A program made the position numbers and the translations under genes. From Phycisphaera mikurensis (lineage in GTDB: Bacteria > Planctomycetota > B15-G4 > JADJEK01), in contig DYIW01000005.1 in the NCBI GenBank assembly GCA_020723465.1, positions 1 to 32,728 on the forward strand: a stretch of DNA of 32,728 nucleotides, read 5' to 3'. The notes under the pieces were generated by a model. That model was not told the DNA's origin, did not search any database, and was given only the letters and a program-made list of their open reading frames with translations. Below are positions 19,001 to 29,645 of the stretch, piece after piece. How positions within the stretch are numbered: position 1 is the stretch's first letter; every line of letters starts with the position of its first letter.

Positions 19001-20205
19001 TCCGCCGCCTGGCCTGGGACGCGGTGCGCCTGCTGCTGCGCGGCCGTGCCTTCTTCCTGGTGCTCGGCGCCGGCCTGCTCGCCGGCCTGTTCGTGCGCGC
19101 CACGCGCGACACGGGCTCGGCCAGCCTGCACGGCGCGCATCTCAGCGGCGCGGCGGTCGAGACCCTGGCCAGCACGCTGTTCCTGGCCGGACTGGTCACG
19201 GCCCTGGTCTTCGGCCTGCTGCTCGCCGCCGAGGACCGTGGCAGCGGCTTCCTGGCGCAGGTTGCACTCCGGCCGGTAGGAAGGGTCGCCTACGCAGCGG
19301 GCCGGCTGCTCGGCCTGGCGGCCGCGGTCCTCCTTGGAACCCTCTTGCTCGCGCTGCCCGCGACCCTGGTCGCCGGCCTGGGGCGCCGCGACCTGCCCGA
19401 GCTGGTCGAGCGCGCCCGCGCCAGCTCCGTCTTCGCCGGGGAGAGACTGCTCGCCGGCGCCGAGATCGACCAGATCGCGCTCGGCCGCCCGGGCCGGTTC
19501 CACTTTCCAGCCGGAGCGCGTCGGGACGCGACGCTGCTGCTCCGGCCCAAGGTTGCCCTCGGCCAGGCCGCGTCCTTCAGCGGCCGGCTGGAGCTCGCCC
19601 TCACGCTCGAGACCGCGGACGGTGCGCGCACCCGCGTCACGCCGCCGCCGTTCCGGCCGCTGCGCGAGCTGCCCATCCGCTTCGACCAGGACCTGGCGGG
19701 CGCGCCCTTCGTGCTGGAGGTCGAGCCGCTCTCCCCCGCTTTCGTGCTGGAGATCGACCGGGACGCGCTCACCGTCCTCGGCGCCAGGGTCCCCTTCGCG
19801 CGGGACGCGGTGCTCTCCTTCCTGCTCGTCGTCCTGGCCGGGATCACCGCCGCCGCTCTCGCCTTCTTCCTCGGCATCGCCCTGTCGCCCGGTCCGGCCT
19901 CGCTCGCCGCCTGCTTCGTGCTGCTCGCCGGCCTCGGGCGCGAGGCCGTGCTCGACGTCATCGCCGGCATGGGCGGCGGCGGCGCGGCAGAGGGCGCGGG
20001 CGCCCTGCTGCGCTGCCTGCGCTTCGCCCTCGGCCTGCTGGCGCGCCTGGCCCCGGACTTCAATCTCTTCAACGCGGCGGAGAGCCTCGGCGCGGGCGTC
20101 GCCCTGGCTGCGCCCGACGTGTTTCTCGCCCTGCTCCTGTGCCTGATCGCGGCGCTCGCCGCGCTCCTCCTCGCCGCCGCCGCCGCCCCCTTCCAGGAGA
20201 AGTGA
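18997..20205 (+). CDS. ABC-2-type permease with large extracytoplasmic insert
   Basis: ATGA overlap with ATPase gene; multiple hydrophobic segments flanking a roughly 200-residue soluble region. Confidence 0.8.
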   Translation: MIRRLAWDAVRLLLRGRAFFLVLGAGLLAGLFVRATRDTGSASLHGAHLSGAAVETLASTLFLAGLVTALVFGLLLAAEDRGSGFLAQVALRPVGRVAYAAGRLLGLAAAVLLGTLLLALPATLVAGLGRRDLPELVERARASSVFAGERLLAGAEIDQIALGRPGRFHFPAGARRDATLLLRPKVALGQAASFSGRLELALTLETADGARTRVTPPPFRPLRELPIRFDQDLAGAPFVLEVEPLSPAFVLEIDRDALTVLGARVPFARDAVLSFLLVVLAGITAAALAFFLGIALSPGPASLAACFVLLAGLGREAVLDVIAGMGGGGAAEGAGALLRCLRFALGLLARLAPDFNLFNAAESLGAGVALAAPDVFLALLLCLIAALAALLLAAAAAPFQEK

Positions 20206-20206
20206 C

Positions 20207-21370
20207 GTGCGCGGGAAGAAGCTGCTCGCCGCGCCGCTCTCAGTGCTGCTCCTGCTCGCGGCCGACCAGACCGCCGAACGCGCCGCACGCCGCGCCGGCC
20301 AGCACGGCTTCCACGGTCTGGCGCAAGCCGGGGGCGCGCAGGGCCTGCTCTTCCTGCCGGCGCTGCGCGGCCTGCTCGTCCAGGTCTGGCTGGTGCGCAT
20401 CGACGCTGATCTGCGCGCCGGCTCCCCGCACAAGGCGCTGCGGCACGCCCGCCAGGTGCTGGCGCTGGCGCCGGACCTCGCGGCGGCGCGCGTGCGCCTC
20501 GCCGACGTCCTGGCCTACAACCTGCCGCCCGGCGAGGCCGATCCCGAGCGGCGCCTGGCGTGGATTGCGGAGGGCCTGGGCGTGCTCGACGACGGGCTCG
20601 AGCGCGATCCCACGGCCGCGCTCCTGCACCAGGAACGCGGCCTGCTCATCTGGTCGCGCGGGCTGGCGTACCCGGAGTTCGAGCAGGCGTTTGGCGAGAC
20701 ATGCGGCCAGACGACCCTGGAGGCGGGCGTGGAGGCGCTGGTGCGCGGCGCCGAGCTGGCGCGCGGGGAATGGCCGGCGGTGCGCGCCGCCACGATCGGG
20801 CTGGCACGGCGCGGCGACCAGCGCCTGGAGCGGGCCTGCGCCGGGGACGCCGCCTGGTTCACCGCCGCCGCGGACGACTTCGCGCGGGCGGCCGCGTACC
20901 TGCGCGAGCTGCTCGCCTGGTCCGAGCTGGCGCCCGAGGCGCTCGCGGTCGACCTCGCCCTGGCGCTGGCCTGCCAGGAGGCGGCCGCGCTCGGGGCGGC
21001 CGTGGCGGCGGGCCGGCAGATCGACCTCAGTGGCCTCGTGGCGGCCGTGCGGGGGGCACGCGCGGCCCTCTCCGCCTCGCCCTGGGCGGAAGCCGCGGCG
21101 CGGGCGCGGCTGGCGGAGATCGCCGTCCTCGGCCTGAGCTGCGCGCCGGAGGACGCGGAGCGCGCCGCTGCGCTCTGTCTCGACGGCCTGGCCGTGGTCG
21201 AGCAGGGGATCGAGCGGGAGCCCGAAGGGAGCGGTCTGGCCGCGAGCCGCGCGCTCCTCGCCCGCGAGGCGGCCGGAGTGCTCGCCCGCCTCGAAGCCCG
21301 GATGTCCTCCGGCCAGGCGGTCGATCCGAACCTGCTCCAGGCGCTGCGCGAGCGCTGCGCCGGCCCATAG
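20207..21370 (+). CDS. TPR-like helical-repeat protein with N-terminal hydrophobic segment
   Basis: GTG start 1 nt after permease stop; 'KKLLAAPLSVLLLLAADQ', 'ALRHARQVLALAPDLAAARVRLADVLAYN', 'GLGVLDDGLERDPTAALLHQERGLLIW'. Confidence 0.65.
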   Translation: MRGKKLLAAPLSVLLLLAADQTAERAARRAGQHGFHGLAQAGGAQGLLFLPALRGLLVQVWLVRIDADLRAGSPHKALRHARQVLALAPDLAAARVRLADVLAYNLPPGEADPERRLAWIAEGLGVLDDGLERDPTAALLHQERGLLIWSRGLAYPEFEQAFGETCGQTTLEAGVEALVRGAELARGEWPAVRAATIGLARRGDQRLERACAGDAAWFTAAADDFARAAAYLRELLAWSELAPEALAVDLALALACQEAAALGAAVAAGRQIDLSGLVAAVRGARAALSASPWAEAAARARLAEIAVLGLSCAPEDAERAAALCLDGLAVVEQGIEREPEGSGLAASRALLAREAAGVLARLEARMSSGQAVDPNLLQALRERCAGP

Positions 21371-21394
21371 CGAAAAGAAGGAAGCGCGTGGCCC

Positions 21395-23140
21395 ATGAGG
21401 CTCTCCGACATCAAGTTCCTGGTTCTCGCCGGGCTGCTGCTGCGCGTGGCGGCGCTGCCGCTGAACGCGCTGCCTCACGGCGACGTGCACCTCGATCTCT
21501 TGACGCTCTCTTCGTTGTGGGAGGGGCGCGGCCTGAACACGCCCCTCGAGAGGTCGGTGGAGTTCTACCCGCAGAGTGACGCGGCCCCTGGCTACCCGCT
21601 CGATCAGCACCCGCCGCTCGCGCTGCTGCTCGCCGCGGCGCTCCAGCCGTTCACAGGGGAACCGTACACGGCCCTGCGCCTGGCCTCGCTCCTCGAGGGC
21701 GCGCTCGTGGTGCTCCTCGCCTTCCTCCTCGGCCGCCGCCTCTTCGACGCAGAGGCGGGCTGGGTCGCGGCCGCCCTGGTGTCGTGCTCGTTCCTGCTCG
21801 TGGACTTCTCCGGCAACGGCTCCATCTACACCCTGCACGCGTTGCTCGGCCTGCTCGTCCTTCTCCTGCTGACCCGTGACGGCTTGCTCGGCCGCTTCCT
21901 CTGCGGCGCGGCGCTCGGGCTCGCCAGCCTCGCGAACCACCAGGCCCTGGTCTTTCTGCCCGCGGTCCTCCTGGCGTTGGTCCTCTCCCTGCGGAGGCAG
22001 ACCTTCTCGGTCCGGGGCCTGCTTTCTCTGGGCGCGCTGCTCCTTGGCTTCGTCCTGGCCGTTCTGCCCTGGTGGCTGCGCAACCTGGAGGTGTTCGGCG
22101 ATCCCTTCTTCTCGGTGAACGCGCTCTACGCCAAGTGGCGGCTCGGGGGGCTCGTGTCCATCACCTCTGCCTCCGGAGCGGCGCTGCTCCAGGTCGAAGC
22201 CCCGGCACTGGCGGACCTGGCGAAGAACCTCGGCAAGGGTCTGATCGCCAACGCGCGTTTCATCGTGCTGCAGGCGCCGCTCTGGGCCGGCCCGGTGCTC
22301 GCGGCCGCGCTTCTCGGGGGCGCGCGCCTCCTTGTCGAAGGCTGGCGCCGTCGCTGCTGCGTATCCCTCGCCTTGGTCCTGCTGCCGTTGTTCCACCTCG
22401 GTTCCATGGCCGCCTGGCCGGGCACCAAGTTCCGCTACTTCGTGCCGCTCCTGCCCCTGCTCGTGCTGCTGGCGCTCCCGCCCCTGCGTGAGATGCCGCG
22501 CCGGGGGGAGCGCGTGGTGGCCTGGGCAGGGCTTGCCGGCATGGCGCTGGTCGCGGCCGAGATGCTGCTGCGGGGCGGCCGAACGCGCGACGGGGCGGTG
22601 CTCCTCGGCGCGCTCGCGCTGCTCGTTCTGCCCGTGCTCCTGGCCGCCCGCGGCCGGGTCCTTTCGCAAGGCTGGCTGTTCCTGCCCTTCCTGGCAATCC
22701 AGATCCTGCTCGCCGCCCTATCTGGCACGGGGACAACATATTATGACGGAATCCTGGGTTCTGATCCCTTTGCCGCCCGGGGCGCCGAAGCCACGGATCG
22801 CGCTCGCCAGCAGGGCCTCAAGGAGGCGGCGGCCGACCTCGCGCTGCTGGAAGTGCGGGGCCTGATCGGGCCGATCGAGCTGAAGACCTACTCCGTCGCG
22901 GCTGGATGCGACATGAAGGTCGTCCAGCCGGCGCCGCGGCCCGAGAGGCGCGCCGCGGGCTCGATCCGCGACGAGGAGGCGGTCCTCCAGGCCCTGCGCC
23001 GCCACGGGATCCGCCACGCTCTGGCAGAGACTTCCGAGGAAGCGAACTTCTACCGAAGCCTGCCGTCTTGCGCCGGGGAGGCGTACCGGAAGGAGGGCGC
23101 GACGCCCGAGCCGCTGATCCTGTTTCGTCTCGTCCCATAG
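21395..23140 (+). CDS. GT39/ArnT-like (GT-C) membrane glycosyltransferase
   Basis: 'HGDVHLDLLTLSSLWEGRGLN...YPLDQHPPLALLLAAALQPFTGEPYTALRLASLLEGALVVLLAFLLGRRLF' polytopic architecture; upstream AAGGAAG. Confidence 0.75.
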   Translation: MRLSDIKFLVLAGLLLRVAALPLNALPHGDVHLDLLTLSSLWEGRGLNTPLERSVEFYPQSDAAPGYPLDQHPPLALLLAAALQPFTGEPYTALRLASLLEGALVVLLAFLLGRRLFDAEAGWVAAALVSCSFLLVDFSGNGSIYTLHALLGLLVLLLLTRDGLLGRFLCGAALGLASLANHQALVFLPAVLLALVLSLRRQTFSVRGLLSLGALLLGFVLAVLPWWLRNLEVFGDPFFSVNALYAKWRLGGLVSITSASGAALLQVEAPALADLAKNLGKGLIANARFIVLQAPLWAGPVLAAALLGGARLLVEGWRRRCCVSLALVLLPLFHLGSMAAWPGTKFRYFVPLLPLLVLLALPPLREMPRRGERVVAWAGLAGMALVAAEMLLRGGRTRDGAVLLGALALLVLPVLLAARGRVLSQGWLFLPFLAIQILLAALSGTGTTYYDGILGSDPFAARGAEATDRARQQGLKEAAADLALLEVRGLIGPIELKTYSVAAGCDMKVVQPAPRPERRAAGSIRDEEAVLQALRRHGIRHALAETSEEANFYRSLPSCAGEAYRKEGATPEPLILFRLVP

Positions 23141-23182
23141 ATGCGCGCGCGCGGGGATTCACAGGGGCCGAAGCGCGTTTTC

Positions 23183-23211
23183 TTGCGCCGTTTCGCGCGA
23201 ACGGATAAAGT
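23183..23211 (+). promoter_or_regulatory. Candidate sigma70-like promoter of hppA
   Basis: TTGCGC (23183-23188), 17-nt spacer, TAAAGT (23206-23211), about 67 nt upstream of the hppA ATG; in short AT-richer intergenic region. Confidence 0.35.
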
Positions 23212-23278
23212 GCCCCGCTCATTTTTCATTCTTCGGCCCGGAGACCCCAGGGTCCATCTCTGATCAGGGAAACCGCTC

Positions 23279-25333
<2,055 letters not shown>

Positions 25334-25343
25334 CAGCGGGTTG

Positions 25344-25775
25344 ATGACGGACGCTTCCGCAGCCGGACCGCTTCGCGCACGTTCCTCTGAGGATCTGCCG
25401 GACGCGCAGGGGCAGGCCGGGATCGACAGCAAAGATCTCGCTCTGCTGTGTGCGCGCGTCTGCGACGACAAGAAGGGCGAGGAGATTCGCGTGCTCGACG
25501 TCAGCCGGGCGCTGCCGATCCTCGACTACTTCGTGATCGCCACCGGCAAGAACCGGCGCCACCTGCGCGCCCTGGCGGACGAGGTGCGCAAGGCGGCGCG
25601 CGAGCGCGGCGCGCGGCCGCGCAGCGAGGAGGGCGGCGACGGCGCGGGCCGCTGGCTGCTGCTCGACCTGGGCGACGTCATCGTGCACTTCTTCGACCCG
25701 GAGACGCGGCGCTTCTACGACATCGAGGCCCTCTGGGCGGACGCGCCGCGCGTGGACTGGGCGCCGGGCGGCTGA
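25344..25775 (+). CDS. rsfS: Ribosome silencing factor RsfS
   Basis: 'LCARVCDDKKGEEIRVLDVSRALPILDYFVIATGKNRRHLRALADEVRK...WLLLDLGDVIVHFFDPETRRFYDIEALW'. Confidence 0.92.
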   Translation: MTDASAAGPLRARSSEDLPDAQGQAGIDSKDLALLCARVCDDKKGEEIRVLDVSRALPILDYFVIATGKNRRHLRALADEVRKAARERGARPRSEEGGDGAGRWLLLDLGDVIVHFFDPETRRFYDIEALWADAPRVDWAPGG

Positions 25776-25965
25776 CGGGCGCGTCTGGGGCCGATCCGGC
25801 GGCCGCGCGCAGCGGGCTGGAACGGGCGCGCCGCGCCGCGCTAGAATCTCATTTCGGCCAGCGGACGCCGCGGCCGGTCTTGATGTCTGGTGGAGATCCG
25901 TCGATAACAGCAGGCGCGAGCCTGCCGGCGCGCAGGCGGCCGCCGCGGGCCGGCGGCGTTTCAGG

Positions 25966-27711
25966 ATGAGCAGCATGGAATGGCTCGGCTGGGGTGAGGA
26001 CGCGTTCGCCGAGGCCAAGCGCCTCGAGCGGCCCGTTTTCCTGTTCATCGCCGCGTCCTGGTGCCGCTTCAGCAAGCGCATGGAGCGCGAGGTGCTCTCC
26101 GACCCGGGCGTCGCTTCGCTCCTGGCGAACCGCTTCGTCGCGGTGAAGGTGGACAAGGACCGCAGGCCCGAGGTCAACGACCGCTACAACATGGGCGGGT
26201 GGCCCTCGCTCTGCGTGCTCACCTCGGACGGCGAGCTCATCACCGGCGGCACCGCCTTCACGGCCGACGCGCTCCGAGACCTGCTCGAGCGCGTGGCGCG
26301 CTACTACGCGGAGAAGCGCTCCGTGATCGCCAGCGCGCTGCAGGAGCTGCTGCGCCGCGAGGAGGCGGAGGACCGCGCGCGGGCGCGCCGCTCGGGCGTG
26401 CTCTCGGACGCCATCCTGGACAAGGTGCGCGGCGCGATCCTCGAGGAGTTCGACCAGGAGTACGGCGGCTTCGGCCGGGGGCAGAAGTTCCCGCACTCGG
26501 AGTCGCTCGACTTCGCGCTGGTGCGCTACGTCAAGTCGCGCGATCCGCGGCTCCAGGAGGTGGTGGACCGCACGCTCACGGCCATGGCCGAGTCGCCGCT
26601 GCACGACGCGGTGGACGGGGGCTTCTTCCGCTACTCGACCGCGCGCGACTGGCGCGCGCCGCACACCGAGAAGCTGCTGGAGTCGAACGTCGCGCTCCTG
26701 CGCAACTACCTCGAGGCCTTCCAGGTGTTCGACCGGCCGGCCTTCCGGCGCGTCGCCGAGGAGATCGTCTCCTACCTCAGGGACCACCTGCGCCACCCCG
26801 AGTACCCGGCTTTTGGCGGCTCGCAGGACTCGGACGACGCGTACTACGCCCTGCCGCTCAAGGAGCGCCGCAAGCGCCCGGCGCCGGCGATCGACCGCAC
26901 CATCTACGTCAACTGGAACGCCGCGGCCGTGTCGGCGCTGTTCAAGGCGTCGGCCGTGCTCGGCGATCCCGGCTGCGCCGAGCTGGCCGAGGCGACGCTC
27001 GCCTTCCTGCTGGAGGAGTGCTACGACCCGGGCCGCGGCATGTACCACTATCACGACGGCGGCCCGCGCATCCTCGGCCTGCTCACCGACCAGGCGTACA
27101 CGGTGCGCGCTCTCATCCACGCCGCGCAGTTCACCGGCGAGCGCCGCCATCTGGACGTGGCCGAGGACCTGCTGCGCGTGCTGCTCGCCAAGCAGACCGG
27201 CTCGCACGGCGGCTTCTACGACATCCGCGCCGACGAGCTGGCGGTCGGCAGCATGCGCCGCCGCAACCAGTCGATCCTCGAGAACGGCATGATCGCCGAG
27301 GTCTTTCTCCGGGTCTATCACCTCACGCTCAGGCCCGAGTACCTGGAGACGGCCGAGCGGACGCTCAAGCTGTTCGCCGAGGATTACCACCTCTACGGCT
27401 ACTTCACCGCCGGCTACGCCCGCGCCGTCGAGCTGTACCTGCACCCGCCGGTGCATGCCGTCATCGTCGGCAGCCGCGCGGACGACACGACCGCGGCTCT
27501 GGTGCGCGCCGCGACCAGGCTCTATCTGCCGAGCAAGCTGGTGCAGGTGATCGATCCGGAGCAGGACAAGGACCTGCTGGAGCGCTTCGAGCTGCCGGCC
27601 AGGCCCCGCCCCGTGGCCTACGTGAACGTGCGCACCGCGCACGTCGCCTGCGTCAGCGATCCGGAGGCGCTGGTGCGCGAGATGGAAGCGCGCGAGCGCG
27701 AGGACGGCTGA
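25966..27711 (+). CDS. DUF255/YyaL-like thioredoxin-fold protein with (alpha/alpha)6-type C-terminal region
   Basis: 'FLFIAASWCRFSKRMEREVLSDPGVASLLANRFVAVKVDKDRRPEVNDRYNMGGWPSLCVLTSDG', 'QDSDDAYY', 'NWNAAAVSALFKAS'. Confidence 0.88.
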   Translation: MSSMEWLGWGEDAFAEAKRLERPVFLFIAASWCRFSKRMEREVLSDPGVASLLANRFVAVKVDKDRRPEVNDRYNMGGWPSLCVLTSDGELITGGTAFTADALRDLLERVARYYAEKRSVIASALQELLRREEAEDRARARRSGVLSDAILDKVRGAILEEFDQEYGGFGRGQKFPHSESLDFALVRYVKSRDPRLQEVVDRTLTAMAESPLHDAVDGGFFRYSTARDWRAPHTEKLLESNVALLRNYLEAFQVFDRPAFRRVAEEIVSYLRDHLRHPEYPAFGGSQDSDDAYYALPLKERRKRPAPAIDRTIYVNWNAAAVSALFKASAVLGDPGCAELAEATLAFLLEECYDPGRGMYHYHDGGPRILGLLTDQAYTVRALIHAAQFTGERRHLDVAEDLLRVLLAKQTGSHGGFYDIRADELAVGSMRRRNQSILENGMIAEVFLRVYHLTLRPEYLETAERTLKLFAEDYHLYGYFTAGYARAVELYLHPPVHAVIVGSRADDTTAALVRAATRLYLPSKLVQVIDPEQDKDLLERFELPARPRPVAYVNVRTAHVACVSDPEALVREMEAREREDG

Positions 27712-27759
27712 CGCGTCCGGCGCGGCGGCCGCTCCCCGCCGCCGCAGCAAGGTGTCTTG

Positions 27760-28494
27760 ATGGTCCAGATCGCGGCTGTGCGCGTCGGCAAGACGAGACG
27801 CCTGCGGCGCGTCGCCTTGGCCGAGGGCATGCCGGCGCGCGGCAGCATGGTCGTGGTCAAGACCGAGAGGGGCACGGAGATCGCCCGGCTGCTCGGCGAA
27901 GGGGACCTGCCGCCAGAGGAACCGGCGGCGCGCGCGCCTGAGGGCGATGAAGTTCCGGCCGAGAGCGGCGCGGCCGGGACGGAAGCCGCGGAGGAGACCT
28001 CCTTCCTGCGTCTGGCCAGCGGCGAGGACCTGAAGGCGCAGGCCGTGCTCTGCGCCGAGGCCGAGCCGCAGGAGCTGGCCTTTTTCCACGAGAAGGTGGT
28101 GGAACTCGACCTGCCCATGAAGCCGGTGGCGGTGGAGCACCTCCTGGGCGGCGAGAAGATCCTGTTCTACTTCACCTCGCAGGGCCGCGTCGACTTCCGC
28201 CGCCTGGTGCGCCTGCTGGTGGCGAAGTACCACACTCGTATCGAGCTGCGCCGCATCAGCCCGCGCGACGCGGCCGCGCTCGAAGGCGGCCTCGGCATCT
28301 GCGGGCGCGACGTCTGCTGCCGCCAGTGGCTGGGCGAGCTCAGGCCGATCAGCATCAAGATGGCTCGCGCCCAGAACCGGCCGATCGCAGCGGACGCGAA
28401 CCTGGGTCTGTGCAGCCGGCTGCGCTGCTGCCTGCGCTATGAGCTGGCGGAATACGAGGACAAGGGCCGTTGCGGCCGCTGCCGCGGCGAGTGA
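27760..28494 (+). CDS. PSP1-domain (YaaT/RicT-like) protein
   Basis: 'KILFYFTSQGRVDFRRLVRLLVAKYHTRIELRRISPRDAAALEGGLGICGRDVCCRQWL', 'LCSRLRCCLRYE'. Confidence 0.92.
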   Translation: MVQIAAVRVGKTRRLRRVALAEGMPARGSMVVVKTERGTEIARLLGEGDLPPEEPAARAPEGDEVPAESGAAGTEAAEETSFLRLASGEDLKAQAVLCAEAEPQELAFFHEKVVELDLPMKPVAVEHLLGGEKILFYFTSQGRVDFRRLVRLLVAKYHTRIELRRISPRDAAALEGGLGICGRDVCCRQWLGELRPISIKMARAQNRPIAADANLGLCSRLRCCLRYELAEYEDKGRCGRCRGE

Positions 28495-28524
28495 CGCCCA
28501 GCGGCCTGCTCGGAGGACACGGCC

Positions 28525-28797
28525 ATGACGGACGAAGTGAAGGTGGTGGCCCTCGACTGCTTCAAGAGCGAGTTCATCGCCCAGGTAGTGGTCGGGATCC
28601 TCAGGGACGAGGGCATCGCCGCCCACATGGAAGACGATTTCATGTACTCACTCCTGGGCGGGCTGCGGGCGTGCGTGGTCGTCGAGGAGCGGCGCCTGGA
28701 GGAGGCGCGCAAGGTCCTGGCGGCGGCGCGCGCCGCCGGCCACCTGTGCGAGGAAGAGCCGGAAGAAGACGGCGCCGGGGAGGCGGGCGGCGCCTGA
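28525..28797 (+). CDS. DUF2007-like small protein (putative signal-transducing)
   Basis: 'FKSEFIAQVVVGILRDEGIAAHMEDDFMYSLLGGLRACVVVEERRLEEARKVL'. Confidence 0.65.
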   Translation: MTDEVKVVALDCFKSEFIAQVVVGILRDEGIAAHMEDDFMYSLLGGLRACVVVEERRLEEARKVLAAARAAGHLCEEEPEEDGAGEAGGA

Positions 28798-28901
28798 CGG
28801 GCGCTGGCCCGGGCGCGCCCGCCTGGCGGCCGCGTTGTGCATGAACGGCGGCGCATTGCGTCGTATGATGGCTCGGGATCGCTCCGCGGAGGTATGAATC
28901 C

Positions 28902-29645
28902 ATGCGCCGCATTCGCGTCCGGCCTCTGGCGAGGCTGCCCTTCTTGTCGTTCTGCTGCCTGTTCGCGTGTGTGACGCCGGCTCAGTTCGACAGCGAGATG
29001 AACGGCCTGCGCCAGGATCTGGCGGACCTCCAGCTCCAGCTCGACCAGGCCGCGCGCTGGAACGAGGAGCTGCAGCTCCAGGTCGCGGATCTGGCGCACA
29101 CCAACGACCTGCTGCGGGACGCCGCCGCGGTGCAGCAGGAGCTGCTGGCGCGCTTCGAGGCGCTGGAGCAGGCGCGCATGCCGGAGATCGCCGCCCAGGT
29201 CGCTGCCCTGGAGGGCGGCACGCAGAAGCTCGGTGCGGACCTCACGGCGCTGGGCGAGCTTCCTCCCATGCAGACCCTGGTCAAGGTGGAGAAGGAGCTC
29301 TCGGACCTCACCGGCCAGGTGGCGATCATCCAGCGCTTGGCGAGCAGCAACCGCGACAATCTCGCCGCCGTGAGCCACTCCCTGAGCGTGCACGAGGACG
29401 AGTTCAACCGCCAGATGAAGCTGCTCGCCCAGTACATCGAGGAGCAGTTCCTGCCGCTGGCCGAGGGCCTGGTCGCCCACCTCTACCAGGAGAGCCGCAG
29501 GATGAGCGTCAGCGCCCAGGAGCTGGAGGAGTTCGCGCGGCGCGTCGATCCCTACAAGTTCACGCACTTGCGGCCCGGGTTCGCCGAGGCGGAGAAGGCC
29601 CGGAGCCCGGCCGAGGCGGCTCCGGTCAAGGACAAGGATGAGTGA
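28902..29645 (+). CDS. Coiled-coil putative lipoprotein
   Basis: N-term signal with lipobox-like 'CCLFAC'; long heptad-rich region 'FDSEMNGLRQDLADLQLQLDQAARWNEELQLQVADLAHTNDLLRDAAAVQQELL'; 8-nt overlap with following kinase. Confidence 0.75.
   Translation: MRRIRVRPLARLPFLSFCCLFACVTPAQFDSEMNGLRQDLADLQLQLDQAARWNEELQLQVADLAHTNDLLRDAAAVQQELLARFEALEQARMPEIAAQVAALEGGTQKLGADLTALGELPPMQTLVKVEKELSDLTGQVAIIQRLASSNRDNLAAVSHSLSVHEDEFNRQMKLLAQYIEEQFLPLAEGLVAHLYQESRRMSVSAQELEEFARRVDPYKFTHLRPGFAEAEKARSPAEAAPVKDKDE

Noticed and set aside
22735-22750. AT-rich 'acaacatattatgac' as promoter
   Set aside because: Lies within the GT39-like coding frame (TGTTYYDGILGS), with no -35 partner or downstream gene needing it.
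25849-28626. 925-aa minus-strand ORF
   Set aside because: Antisense to well-supported DUF255 and PSP1 genes; composition is low-complexity Arg/Ala/His/Leu typical of high-GC shadow frames.
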